Both the position numbers and the translations under genes were made by a program. From assembly GCF_002159555.1 (NCBI RefSeq), contig NZ_NFIV01000007.1:1-64000 (forward strand): a stretch of 64,000 nt of DNA, in the 5' to 3' direction. This document shows, piece by piece, positions 6,439 to 14,723 of this stretch. Under the pieces are notes generated by a model. That model ran no database searches, was not told the origin of the DNA, and was given only the letters and a program-made list of their open reading frames with translations. This stretch comes from Muribaculum sp. An289 (GTDB taxonomy: Bacteria > Bacteroidota > Bacteroidia > Bacteroidales > UBA932). Every line of letters starts with the position of its first letter. Position 1 is the stretch's first letter.

Positions 6439-7821
6439 TTATTTACTGTATTCTCCATGATTCTCTTTTCTGAATAATGTTCCGATGTGGCGTTTTAGAA
6501 ACATCTTAAAAGCATGTTCCTTCATCCCGTAACTTTCAGCAATGCCGATACCTTCTGCCGTTGTAAATCTGTGAGGCAGATTCAGGTATATGTTGCGGTG
6601 CAATTCGCTCAACTGTTCCTGACTGACGGCAGTCTGCACTTTTACGGCTGTTGTCCGAAAATACTCTGCCAGCAGGATGGCACGGTTCACGCTTTCAAGG
6701 TCAATCGTATGCTTGTCGCACTCTCCGCAAGTCCATCGGGCAAGCTGTATAATCAGACAAAACCGGATAATGTAGATTTCCAGTTTGCAGTAAATACCTA
6801 CCAAAGCATCATTGGTTTCCATATCACATTGACGGGCATTTTCATGCTGCCAACCGTAAAGCCGTTGCTTGGCATTTTCATCGAATGGCAGGCATTGAGG
6901 CTGCAACTCATTATTCTCGTCATGCGGACAATCCTGTGTGATCAGCTTGTCGATAATCTGTTGCCACTGGATTTCCAGTTCTTCAGGAGTTTCCCGGTCG
7001 TTCCATCTGCTTTTCAAGACAGATTCAGGCATCACGAAAAGAATACGGTCAATAAAACCGTTACTCGAACGCTCGCCCTTGACCAGTTCGCCCAGAATCT
7101 TCTTTTGAATGGTACCGATAACAGAGATGTAAGGACGTCTGATAAAAATGGAACTTTGCATACTCTTGCGGTCGGAAATCGTGGGCTTGGCATTGAACAC
7201 CGAAAGCCAGAATTGTTCTTCCGAACCGTTATTGTAACGGTTGAAGTTCTTGAACCAGGCCGACAGCTCGTCCGACCAAAGGCAGAGTCCTCTGGGATTC
7301 TGGGCATGTATCAGGCTCAATCCTTCGGGAGTAATATCCGAAACAAGAAAGCGTTTGCGCACGGGAGCCTGCGGAAATTCATCCAAACCAGCTTCCATGC
7401 GTTCCTTTTTGCTCATGGACATAGTGCGTTCATACTCGGCATACAACTTCTGATACTCCTGATTCTGACAATAGTCGTGTTCAATAAACGGCTGGAAAGC
7501 GAAACTCAGCGGATGACTCTTATTCGCTCCGGGGCGTCCAATCAGTGCCATGTACAGAATAGGACTTTCCAGCCAGTTGCGCTTTACCTGCACCAGATGG
7601 GAGTTGCCAATCCCCACGGCAATGGCTGCAAGGATAGCCGCAGCAACATAATCTACGGGATAGCCCTGACAATCGTGTAAACTGCCAATGATACGCTGAA
7701 TCCTGATAGGAAAGACTTCTATCGGGAACTCACCGCCGGACATCTTGGCCCCGATGCGCACAGCCTCGCCGATGATACCTTCTGCTGTTAATTTGGAGGT
7801 TTCCATAGCCGTGCAGATCAA
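6439..7821 (-). CDS. DUF3987 family ATPase of the element replication module
   Basis: A 460-residue protein. Residues about 50-125 contain PVDYVAAAILAAIAVGIGN followed by a Walker A-like IGRPGANKSHPL. A Walker B-like acidic site is in LCLWSDELSAWF, and ISVIGTIQ lies near residue 230. This is the DUF3987 architecture, a RecA/helicase-like fold common in Bacteroides mobile elements beside a primase-like gene. The predicted role is helicase or loader activity in element replication, inferred from family and neighbourhood. Its start overlaps the HTH gene upstream by 4 nt (stop 7818, start 7821), so the pair is translationally coupled. Confidence 0.8.
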   Translation of the reverse strand: MICTAMETSKLTAEGIIGEAVRIGAKMSGGEFPIEVFPIRIQRIIGSLHDCQGYPVDYVAAAILAAIAVGIGNSHLVQVKRNWLESPILYMALIGRPGANKSHPLSFAFQPFIEHDYCQNQEYQKLYAEYERTMSMSKKERMEAGLDEFPQAPVRKRFLVSDITPEGLSLIHAQNPRGLCLWSDELSAWFKNFNRYNNGSEEQFWLSVFNAKPTISDRKSMQSSIFIRRPYISVIGTIQKKILGELVKGERSSNGFIDRILFVMPESVLKSRWNDRETPEELEIQWQQIIDKLITQDCPHDENNELQPQCLPFDENAKQRLYGWQHENARQCDMETNDALVGIYCKLEIYIIRFCLIIQLARWTCGECDKHTIDLESVNRAILLAEYFRTTAVKVQTAVSQEQLSELHRNIYLNLPHRFTTAEGIGIAESYGMKEHAFKMFLKRHIGTLFRKENHGEYSK

Positions 7822-8105
7822 AAGTTATAACCTCCCTTTGGTTTACGCTTTGCTCCATGTACTATTTGCGCGGCTTGTTCCTGGAGCGACATTGCCTGCA
7901 TCTGCTTGCGCCCGGACTCAATCCATTGCAGTAACTCATCTTCATAGAAGTAGAGTTTCTTTCCTTTTTTATAGGCTGGAATTAGTCCTTTACGTGCAAG
8001 CGTGTAAATGGTAGGCTTCGCTTTTCGTGTGATTTTACAGGTTTCGTCAATTTCAACAAGACGATGCTTGTCAGAAGATGTCTGTGGTTGCAATGCCGCC
8101 ACCAT
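7818..8105 (-). CDS. Excisionase-type HTH protein, N-terminus split by an in-frame stop
   Basis: A 95-residue protein with a MerR/excisionase-like winged HTH (HTH_17): RLVEIDETCKITRKAKPT, then IYTLARKGLIPAYKKGKKLYFYEDELLQWIE. The reading frame continues upstream without interruption to an ATG at 8186, reading MANEQITFDKLPQAVGYL and ending EQMEQIR, except for a single TAA at 8106-8108 directly before the ATG at 8105. The 26-codon upstream piece looks like the genuine N-terminal helix of this family, so a nonsense change probably divided the gene, with reinitiation at TAAATG. It is coupled to the DUF3987 gene and probably regulates the replication module. A conserved operator-like element lies 39 nt upstream of the outer start. 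Confidence 0.8.
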   Translation of the reverse strand: MVAALQPQTSSDKHRLVEIDETCKITRKAKPTIYTLARKGLIPAYKKGKKLYFYEDELLQWIESGRKQMQAMSLQEQAAQIVHGAKRKPKGGYNF

Positions 8106-8186
8106 TTACCGGATTTGTTCCATCTGTTCTGTGAGATAACCTACCGCCTGCGGCAGCTTATCAAAAGTGATTTGTTCATTTGCCAT
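8106..8186 (-). pseudogene. Detached N-terminal 26 codons of the HTH gene
   Basis: The frame starts at ATG 8184-8186 (MANEQITFDKLPQ) and stops at TAA 8106-8108, immediately before and in frame with the ATG of the HTH gene at 8105. Replacing this one codon by a sense codon would give a single 122-residue protein. It could be a real short leader peptide, but the in-frame adjacency favours a nonsense mutation. Confidence 0.6.
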
Positions 8187-8224
8187 ACGTACTCGTTTTT
8201 AATTGTTCGCTGGCAAAGGAAATT

Positions 8225-8262
8225 GGTGTTTTGATGGTGGAAAACATCACCGGAATATAACT
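8225..8262 (-). promoter_or_regulatory. Conserved operator-like element, copy A
   Basis: This 38-nt segment matches 13735-13772 at 31 of 38 positions, and the similarity extends weakly about 12 nt upstream. The core is GGTG-N8-CACC followed by GGAAWATAACT. Each copy sits 40-50 nt upstream of a minus-strand start, here the HTH/DUF3987/DUF6371 run, which suggests a shared binding site for an element-encoded HTH protein. Confidence 0.55.
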
Positions 8263-8310
8263 GTGAGATAACTTTTGGTGGTGATTGGTAGTGATTACAA
8301 GGAATTTAAG

Positions 8311-8318
8311 TATCTTTG
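8311..8318 (+). promoter_or_regulatory. Minus-7 box of the DUF262-ATPase operon
   Basis: TATCTTTG at 8311-8318 fits the Bacteroidota TAnnTTTG box and would start transcription near 8325. It lies 41 nt before the ATG at 8359. A TTG start at 8275 would lie upstream of this promoter, so 8359 is preferred. Confidence 0.45.
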
Positions 8319-8358
8319 TAAACGAATAGATAAGAATACTTTATTAGTTAAGCAAAAT

Positions 8359-10023
8359 ATGGCACTATATTTATCTGCAGAACAGAAAAACCTGAAATCA
8401 TTGTTTTCCAATGACAACAGGTATATAATACCAAACTATCAGCGGCACTATTCATGGACTATGGAACAGTGTAGGCAACTATATGATGATATAATGGATG
8501 CATATAGCAGTGGTACCGATTCATATTTTTTGGGAAATATTGTATTGGCAGAAGACGAGCATGACGATCGTCCAGAAGTTGTTGACGGGCAACAACGTTT
8601 AATTACTCTATGGTTATTTCTTAAAGCTATTCATATTCTTCATCCGTTTAATAATCGTCTGAAAAGAATGATACAGGTGGAGTCTTATGAGGATGATAGC
8701 ACTACTGATTTTGTAAGCACCATCTTCTCGGATGTTTTTGAAGTGAAAGATCAAGAACAAATAGATGCTATTCTCACAAAAACAAAAGAAGATTTTGAAA
8801 AAGACTATTTGGAATACTTAAAGAAGGGAGAGATGCTGTACTATAAGAATAGTACAGAACAAGTGAAGAATAATGCAATTGCCATCTATGCACTATTGAG
8901 AGAGTATTTCTCTCGTTTGGATGATGAAAAACAGAAAGTATTTGTTGATTTTTTTATTAGCAAGATATATCTGCTACCTATAGTATTGAAAGACGATGAC
9001 TTGGATGAGGCTAGGTCAAATGCTTTATTAGTTTTTGAAACCATCAACAATAGAGGTATGGATTTACAAGACGCAGATATTTTTAAAGCAAAACTCTATT
9101 ATATGTCTCTATCAGTGGGGAAGGGTGAGAAATTCAAAGAAGAATGGAAAAACCTCATATCTCGATGTGATGACTTAGAACTTAAAATTGATGATTTATT
9201 TCGCTATTACTACCATATAATTAGAGGTAAAGAGGGAATTGTGATAGCCGAAAAAAGACTAAGAGAGTTTTTCCAAAAAGATCCAAAATCTCCCTTTAAA
9301 ACAGGTGGATACGAAATAGTGTTGGAAGATTTACAGAAGACACTAGATGCGATAGAAGTGTACTACTATAAGCGTACAGAGCCTACACGATTAGGAGCTT
9401 GGCTACAAGTGTTAGATGCATACACCAATCAGAATCCTGTATATGCGTTAATAGTGTTTCTATACTTTCACAAAGAGGCTAACGAAGATGACTTAATTGA
9501 ATTCTTAAAAAAAGTTTTGCGTTATTGCTATTACAGAGGTTCAACAATGTCAGTGAAATTTGAGATTTATAATATTATATATAGAGTAGCTGCAAATTTG
9601 CCAGTTGATGACTATTTGACAAAGAATATTGATTCATGGATGTGGAATTATCCTGGACGATTGAGGAAAGGACTTTCCTTATTGGCTTTCTATCTAAAGT
9701 ATCCCAATCAGGTGGCCGTAAAGAATTATAAAGTTGATAAGATTCTCAAGTCAATCGATTCCTGTCATATTGATTCAAACTGGCCAAAAGACAATCTTGA
9801 TGACGATTTAAACAGTCTAGGGAACAATATTGTTCTTGACATGCCACAGCGTAACACTCCTATCTATCAACGTTATCAGTCTTATAAGATGTCTGAGCTA
9901 GAGGAGGTTAAGAATTTAATAAGCACCACTGCAGGTTATACTTATAGCCAATTTACTAAACGAATAAAAGATATATCTAAGCTATTAGAAAATTTCTTTG
10001 TAAATGGAAAAGAAGGGTTATGA
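8359..10023 (+). CDS. DUF262 protein (GmrSD/SspE-like), first gene of a two-gene cargo module
   Basis: A 554-residue protein from ATG 8359. The DUF262 (ParB/sulfiredoxin-like) signature is clear: IIPNYQRHYSW at residues 23-33, FLGNIVLAED at 57-66 and VVDGQQRL at 74-81, the predicted nucleotide-binding and hydrolysis site. Further on, LLVFETINNRGMDLQDADIFKAKL is the usual second family block. The C-terminus has SLGNNIVLDMPQRN, matching the tail of the DUF1524 HNH-nuclease domain, but the preceding segment reads SCHIDSNWP rather than the catalytic EHILP-type histidine motif, so that domain looks degenerate. DUF262 proteins act in modification-dependent restriction (GmrSD, SspE). The last codons overlap the ATPase gene by 4 nt. 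The gene is A+T-rich compared with neighbours, consistent with acquired defence cargo. Confidence 0.8.
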   Translation: MALYLSAEQKNLKSLFSNDNRYIIPNYQRHYSWTMEQCRQLYDDIMDAYSSGTDSYFLGNIVLAEDEHDDRPEVVDGQQRLITLWLFLKAIHILHPFNNRLKRMIQVESYEDDSTTDFVSTIFSDVFEVKDQEQIDAILTKTKEDFEKDYLEYLKKGEMLYYKNSTEQVKNNAIAIYALLREYFSRLDDEKQKVFVDFFISKIYLLPIVLKDDDLDEARSNALLVFETINNRGMDLQDADIFKAKLYYMSLSVGKGEKFKEEWKNLISRCDDLELKIDDLFRYYYHIIRGKEGIVIAEKRLREFFQKDPKSPFKTGGYEIVLEDLQKTLDAIEVYYYKRTEPTRLGAWLQVLDAYTNQNPVYALIVFLYFHKEANEDDLIEFLKKVLRYCYYRGSTMSVKFEIYNIIYRVAANLPVDDYLTKNIDSWMWNYPGRLRKGLSLLAFYLKYPNQVAVKNYKVDKILKSIDSCHIDSNWPKDNLDDDLNSLGNNIVLDMPQRNTPIYQRYQSYKMSELEEVKNLISTTAGYTYSQFTKRIKDISKLLENFFVNGKEGL

Positions 10024-11447
10024 AACAGCTAACATTAGAAAACTTTAAGGCTTTTGGTAGTGATAGAGCTGTTCTCGGAGATGCTACTGCTGAGGGGAAA
10101 CCAATGAATATATTGTGTTATGGCGAAAATGGATCTGGAAAAAGTTCAATTTATGAAGCTATTAAATATGTTTTTCATAAGAAACGAATTGAAAATGAAA
10201 GAATCCCGGCACATCTAACAGGTGATGGGAGACTGAATGCCGAACGTCAGATCTTAATAGATTATAAGAATTGTATGTCGAGTAGTCCCGTTAATATTAC
10301 CGTTAACGGGGAATCTTTTTTGACTTTCGACACCTCATGTTATCATGTATATATGATAGACGGGGCTGATTTAGCTGTTAATAAACAGATTGATGTCAAA
10401 CAATTATTAAAATCAATGTATTTGGGGCATCATGATATTGATAATGAGGTTACACAAGATTTCGTTGATGTAATTGTTTGTGAGACAAACCGTGTTTTAA
10501 AAAAAATTTTCTTTGAAGAAGTGACAGTTGCAGTGTCTCAAAATGGGTCGTTCTTGCTAAAGATTAATGATGATAAGCAAAACCTTCATTATGATGATTT
10601 TTTAAAAATATATTTCAATGAGGCAAAACTTCACCTGATTGTATTAATTGTTGCTTTGTCATCAATTATGTTAATGGCACCTACACAGGCTGACCAAAAG
10701 AGGATTTTAGTTCTCGATGATTTTATTACAAGTTTAGACACTGCCAATCGGTCTTTTTTATATCAATATATTACAAGTTGTTTCAAGTCCTATCAAATAG
10801 TAATTTTTACGCACAATACTAGTTTTTACAACCTATGTGATCATTTCTTGAAGGAAGTTCCAGAAGAAAATCAAAAATGGTTACGTCAAGGAATCTACGA
10901 ATATAATCACAAGCATTGTGTTTATGCCAAGAAGAATGTAGACAGAATAAAAGAAATCGAAAAAGAACTAGATGATCACCCAGAAAATACAATTAATATT
11001 GGTAATGACATTAGACAGTATTTTGAGGTACTACTGCATCAGTTAGCCATGTTGTTGATGTCTGGTGCAAAAGAAGAAACCACTTTCATAATAAAAGAAA
11101 TTTGCCAGAAAAGTGATTTTAGATTTTTTCATATTGATGCCTCCGGCATTAGTGATTTAAGAACACTTTTCAAGGAAATTAATGATATTATGAGACATGC
11201 GCCAGAAGCCATGCAGTGGGAGAAGATTAAGAAGACTATCAATAAGTTCAATAATGCCGCAGAATCAGCTGATAAACTATCAGAAAATATACAGGCAATG
11301 TCTATATATCAAAAAGTAGTTCTTCATCAATCTTCTCATGGACATGCAGGTCTTCCTAATTTGTCAGGAAAAGAAATAAAAGCTTCAATTGAAGTGATGA
11401 AAAAAATAGAAGATACCATCAAAAAAATGAAGATAGAAAGAATATAA
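10020..11447 (+). CDS. Compact SMC/RecF-like AAA ATPase coupled to the DUF262 gene
   Basis: A 475-residue ABC-type ATPase. It opens with KQLTLENFKAFGS typical of RecF/SMC-like proteins, Walker A GENGSGKSS (35-43), Walker B ILVLDDFITSLD (229-240) including the D-loop, and switch histidine in IFTHNTSF (about 265). A signature-like segment FNEAKLHLIVLI is at 199-210. There is no long coiled coil; only about 150 residues separate Walker A from the signature region. The C-terminal 200 residues are helical and unrecognised. The ATG overlaps the DUF262 stop (ATGA), so the two are co-translated. ATPase plus DUF262 pairs are seen in restriction-like islands. A joint DNA-sensing and cleaving function is inferred. 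An open frame continues past the stop (see next entry). Confidence 0.8.
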   Translation: MKQLTLENFKAFGSDRAVLGDATAEGKPMNILCYGENGSGKSSIYEAIKYVFHKKRIENERIPAHLTGDGRLNAERQILIDYKNCMSSSPVNITVNGESFLTFDTSCYHVYMIDGADLAVNKQIDVKQLLKSMYLGHHDIDNEVTQDFVDVIVCETNRVLKKIFFEEVTVAVSQNGSFLLKINDDKQNLHYDDFLKIYFNEAKLHLIVLIVALSSIMLMAPTQADQKRILVLDDFITSLDTANRSFLYQYITSCFKSYQIVIFTHNTSFYNLCDHFLKEVPEENQKWLRQGIYEYNHKHCVYAKKNVDRIKEIEKELDDHPENTINIGNDIRQYFEVLLHQLAMLLMSGAKEETTFIIKEICQKSDFRFFHIDASGISDLRTLFKEINDIMRHAPEAMQWEKIKKTINKFNNAAESADKLSENIQAMSIYQKVVLHQSSHGHAGLPNLSGKEIKASIEVMKKIEDTIKKMKIERI

Positions 11448-11602
11448 TTGAGATTGGCCTTCCAGACATTATTGATGAGATACACTTTTCTCTATGTAGC
11501 CTCTATTATCCTGATAAATGGTCGTTAACACAATATATTTATGATTACGGCTACAAACTTCTTAAAGTTATGAAAATGGATTTAACTATTGGAATGCGAT
11601 AA
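11448..11602 (+). pseudogene. Open reading frame without start after the ATPase gene
   Basis: In the +2 frame relative to the ATPase, translation stays open from inside the ATPase 3' end to TAA 11600-11602. It reads as a plausible protein containing IGLPDIIDEIHFSL and YYPDKWSLTQYIYDYGYK, but there is no ATG, GTG or TTG near its beginning. Either the ATPase gene has suffered a frameshift close to its 3' end and originally continued about 50 residues, or this is the remnant of a third gene. Confidence 0.4.
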
Positions 11603-11620
11603 TACCTAACGGTATTGCTG

Positions 11621-12385
11621 TTATACTTTTTTGTTCAGTTTTATCTTGCTCTCTGATTCTGTATGTGACATTTTACGTTCAATCGTTGAAATTTCCAAGT
11701 CACGGAGGGGATGGGCAAAGACATTCTTGATGAATGTGGCGGTATGAATACGCTTCCTGCCAAAAGCCTTGCCGATGTTCCAACCAAAGTGCATTATATC
11801 AATGCTTTTAAGTTGTGAGTCAACTTTTACAGGCGATATCTTTTGTAAGGTATCTCCTGTACTATATTCTGTAACGTATGTGCATAGACGGTTGAGATCT
11901 TCTTCACCCATATAGGCGACCATGGTTTGCTTAGTATAATTGAGCACCTTTTCTAATTTGGTTTGAATAGCACGATTATTTTCTGCGATAGCGTTGGTTC
12001 GCATGACTTCATATTCTGAAAGTTCAGAGATTGCTTCTTCAGTGGAAGGAGCAGGGTCAATGACATCAGGCGTAGCCTGGTTTGAATCTTTGATTGTAGG
12101 GGCTTCTGGAACAGAAACGGTATCATTGTGATTTTTCATCGTTTGAAAAGCAGTGAAACGCAATAGAAAAGCTTCTATGCGTGGCAGTAGAAACTGATTG
12201 AAAGTTGTCTGTAAACTGGCATAGATTGCCATCAAGACAATTACTGTTGCAAAAAATGCAACACTACTACTGAAATCGTCAACGCCTTTGGATAAAACAA
12301 ACAGCCGAGCTAAAACGCCAACGACAAGCGTACCTACCAATACAAGGGAATAGAGTGCTATATGTTCTATACTTTTCTGATTCAT
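11621..12385 (-). CDS. Membrane protein of unknown function next to the integrase
   Basis: A 254-residue protein with two predicted membrane helices (IALYSLVLVGTLVVGVLA at about 9-26 and VAFFATVIVLMAIYASL at about 42-58), then a hydrophilic, partly helical cytoplasmic region. A Pro/Ser/Asp/Glu-rich linker spans about 88-120. The C-terminus includes HFGWNIGKAFGRKRIHTATF and is basic. I do not recognise a family. It lies between the DUF262 module and the integrase and reads in the same direction as the integrase, with a strong terminator between them, so it is transcribed separately. Confidence 0.55.
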   Translation of the reverse strand: MNQKSIEHIALYSLVLVGTLVVGVLARLFVLSKGVDDFSSSVAFFATVIVLMAIYASLQTTFNQFLLPRIEAFLLRFTAFQTMKNHNDTVSVPEAPTIKDSNQATPDVIDPAPSTEEAISELSEYEVMRTNAIAENNRAIQTKLEKVLNYTKQTMVAYMGEEDLNRLCTYVTEYSTGDTLQKISPVKVDSQLKSIDIMHFGWNIGKAFGRKRIHTATFIKNVFAHPLRDLEISTIERKMSHTESESKIKLNKKV

Positions 12386-12514
12386 AGTGATATTTGCTAA
12401 TTGTTTGTGCGCAAATATATGTCATTTCATAGATACCATGTTATAAATCCAAGAAAGTGGCAGCATTTGTCCTCGATATGGTACTTATTTCTATGCCATC
12501 TATGCCACAATAGA

Positions 12515-12558
12515 ATAAAAAAGAGTCCGACATGGGAGTAAAACATAGTCGGACTCTT
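12515..12558 (-). terminator. Intrinsic terminator of the integrase gene
   Basis: AAGAGTCCGAC (12521-12531) pairs perfectly with GTCGGACTCTT (12548-12558) over 11 bp with a 16-nt loop. On the minus strand it is followed directly by a T run, 22 nt after the integrase stop. Confidence 0.85.
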
Positions 12559-12579
12559 CTTATGTTACAGTACTCAATG

Positions 12580-13686
12580 CTATTTCAGCGAAATCTTATT
12601 CGCTGTCTCTCGCTTCTTAGAGTTAACCAAATCAGCATAGATTTGAGTAGTGGTGACATTCTTGTGTGTCAGCATCTTTGATACTGTGTAAATGTCTGTA
12701 CCTAAAGAGATTTGGATGACCGCATACGAGTGCCTAAAGCAGTGGAAGGTTATGTGCTTTTTGATTCCGGCTTCGGCAATCCATTGTTTCAGGGGATGAT
12801 GAGTCATGGATCGGGTTAAGCCTTTGAAGACTTTTCCGGTGCCCCATTCGCCACACAACTCCAGTGCTTCCTGACTGATAGGGAGGGTGGCCTCGGTTTC
12901 TGTCTTTTCGGTGCAGATACGGATGTAATAGCCTTGATCCGGACCGACTTCAAAGTCACGCCAATCCAGCTTCAGAATATCACTGATACGGAGGCCGGTC
13001 ATGCAAGCGAATAGGGAGGCCTGTTTCAAGACTGGAATCTTGCAGGGTGTAGCGGCCAGTTTCTTGACTTCATCAAGTGTCAGATACTCTTTCTTGACCT
13101 CTTTCCATTCTATCTTTTCCAGAAAGTCGTTCAAGTTCTCACGCAGCATCTTCTCTTTGTAGGCTATCTTCAACAAGGCTCGGAAAGTTGAATAATAGCC
13201 AGCGGCCGAATTGCGTGAGATATAAGCATTGGGATGATTGATTTGTTTGCATTTGAGCAGGTAATCCCTGAACTTCTCGCACAGTTCCACGGTGACATCA
13301 CCAAAGGTGCATTTACCACCGACAAATTTCTCGAAGTGGTTGTAAACGCAATCCCATTTCTCATACTTTTCTCGTGCTTTAGTCCGGAAATAGGCGAGAA
13401 AATCTACCTTGTGTTTGTTCTTATCCAGGAACCCGAATTCTTCATTGATAAGCGACTGGACACGGATACAGCGGATAGCCTCTGCCTTGTTCAGCATATC
13501 CTGATTGAACATTCTTTGCTGCTCATTCTTGGGCTTGGCATAGATGTAAATGCCGAGGAATTCCCGGCGACTCATCTTCATCGTGTAAGGATTGCGGATG
13601 GCCGGATAATAATCCAGATAAAGAGATATACGGTCGTTACGCAATGGCTTTTGTCTCAGTGTTACGTTGGTACATGTAAGTGTCAT
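12580..13686 (-). CDS. Tyrosine recombinase / integrase
   Basis: A 368-residue site-specific recombinase. The N-terminal part includes an arm/SAM-like core-binding region (about 95-190). The catalytic domain shows the full set: R233 in TGLRISDILKL, H315-x-x-R318 in FHCFRHSYA, H341 in LTHKNV and the nucleophile Y350 in TTQIYADL. It would integrate and excise the element. It sits within about 1.3 kb of the mnmE 3' end, the presumed attachment site, with the four-winged HTH protein between, as expected for a recombinase at the element end. A conserved operator-like element lies 49 nt upstream of its start. Confidence 0.92.
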   Translation of the reverse strand: MTLTCTNVTLRQKPLRNDRISLYLDYYPAIRNPYTMKMSRREFLGIYIYAKPKNEQQRMFNQDMLNKAEAIRCIRVQSLINEEFGFLDKNKHKVDFLAYFRTKAREKYEKWDCVYNHFEKFVGGKCTFGDVTVELCEKFRDYLLKCKQINHPNAYISRNSAAGYYSTFRALLKIAYKEKMLRENLNDFLEKIEWKEVKKEYLTLDEVKKLAATPCKIPVLKQASLFACMTGLRISDILKLDWRDFEVGPDQGYYIRICTEKTETEATLPISQEALELCGEWGTGKVFKGLTRSMTHHPLKQWIAEAGIKKHITFHCFRHSYAVIQISLGTDIYTVSKMLTHKNVTTTQIYADLVNSKKRETANKISLK

Positions 13687-13734
13687 AGCTATATTGTTTT
13701 TTGATTAATACTTGTTTTTGTTGCAAATAAAATA

Positions 13735-13772
13735 GGTGTTCTAATGGTGGTATTTATCACCGGAAAATAACT
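13735..13772 (-). promoter_or_regulatory. Conserved operator-like element, copy B
   Basis: This is the second copy of the 38-nt element at 8225-8262, with the same GGTG-N8-CACC core. It lies between the integrase start (13686) and the upstream HTH gene, so integrase and replication module may be under common control. It could instead be a recombinase arm site. Confidence 0.55.
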
Positions 13773-13778
13773 TTCGGC

Positions 13779-14684
13779 TCATTCTATCTTTGGAGGCGCA
13801 AAGAACTTGTCCAGCTCTGCCCGCAGGATCTTGGTATATTTACCGACCTTGATATGGGGAATATTATGGTATTTCACATAATGGTAAAGTTGATCCCGCG
13901 TCAAATTGAATCGCTCCATCGCTTCGGCAATGGTGTAGTATTTGGGCTCTTCTGGGGCAATGAGACCTTTGGCAATGTCCACATGCTTTTTGGAGTAGTA
14001 CACCATGATGCCGACCTTCTTCTTGGGAATGGCATTCTTTGAAACAAAAGAATAGATGGCCGTCAGTGTCATACCGAACTTCTCCTGCATGTCTTGCGTG
14101 CTGTACCATTCCCTGATTTCAGGATCGGGAGCTTTCTTTGCAAAGTAGTCATCAATATGCTTTTTGCTCCAATAGGTTTTTCCACGGTGAAAGGTTCGTG
14201 GAATATTATGTTCCTTAGCGATATGAAATATCCAGGAATCCTTTACGCCATACTTCTCCTTGATTTCGGCGGTGGTGTAGAAATCATTAATGGAAGGTTT
14301 GTCTCTTACCGGAATCTTAAATTCTATAGACTTCTTGAATAAGTTATCAATATCCTCCTTTTTCAATAGAAACTTATATCCAAGTCGGATGGCTTTAAGT
14401 TCACCTCTTTTCAGATAGCCATAAAGAGTAGGTCGGGTTACGCCTATGTATGTGGCAGCTTCTGTGATAGTAAGAATAGGCTTGTCTCTGATTTTTGCAA
14501 TCGGCTTCTCCTTGATGACTTTTTCTACAATTTGGTTGTTGGCCTTAATAGAAGCCTCACGTTTCTTCTGTTTATACAGAAGGTTTGCACATCTGTGCGA
14601 ACAACAGGTTGTAGTCGTTTTATGCGCAATGAATTCTTGCTTGCACCACGCACAGATTCGTCTGATTTCAATGTTGCTACTCAT
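13779..14684 (-). CDS. Protein with N-terminal zinc ribbon and four tandem excisionase-type HTH domains
   Basis: About 301 residues from ATG 14684 (MSSNIEIRRICAWCKQEF), chosen because an AAGGAG sequence lies just upstream; the frame is open to 14849 without a better start. A CAWC...CCSHRC zinc-binding region comes first. Then come four MerR/HTH_17-like winged helices: ILTITEAATYIGVTRPTLYGYL, FYTTAEIKEKYGV with RTFHRGKTYW, EWYSTQDMQEKFGMTLTAIYSF and KYYTIAEAMERFNLTRDQLYHY, each ending in a wing and a helix that closes the unit. Excisionases of this fold usually have one copy; four imply a long or repeated DNA target. The gene is at the extreme element end, upstream of the integrase. A role in excision or integrase control is inferred. 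Confidence 0.75.
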   Translation of the reverse strand: MSSNIEIRRICAWCKQEFIAHKTTTTCCSHRCANLLYKQKKREASIKANNQIVEKVIKEKPIAKIRDKPILTITEAATYIGVTRPTLYGYLKRGELKAIRLGYKFLLKKEDIDNLFKKSIEFKIPVRDKPSINDFYTTAEIKEKYGVKDSWIFHIAKEHNIPRTFHRGKTYWSKKHIDDYFAKKAPDPEIREWYSTQDMQEKFGMTLTAIYSFVSKNAIPKKKVGIMVYYSKKHVDIAKGLIAPEEPKYYTIAEAMERFNLTRDQLYHYVKYHNIPHIKVGKYTKILRAELDKFFAPPKIE

Positions 14685-14723
14685 GTTATTTCTCCTTATT
14701 TCTCCAATATTTTTGTATAACTC

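Noticed and set aside
8275-8358. TTG start at 8275 for the DUF262 gene
   Set aside because: A TATCTTTG promoter box lies at 8311-8318, inside that extension. The family signature begins after ATG 8359.
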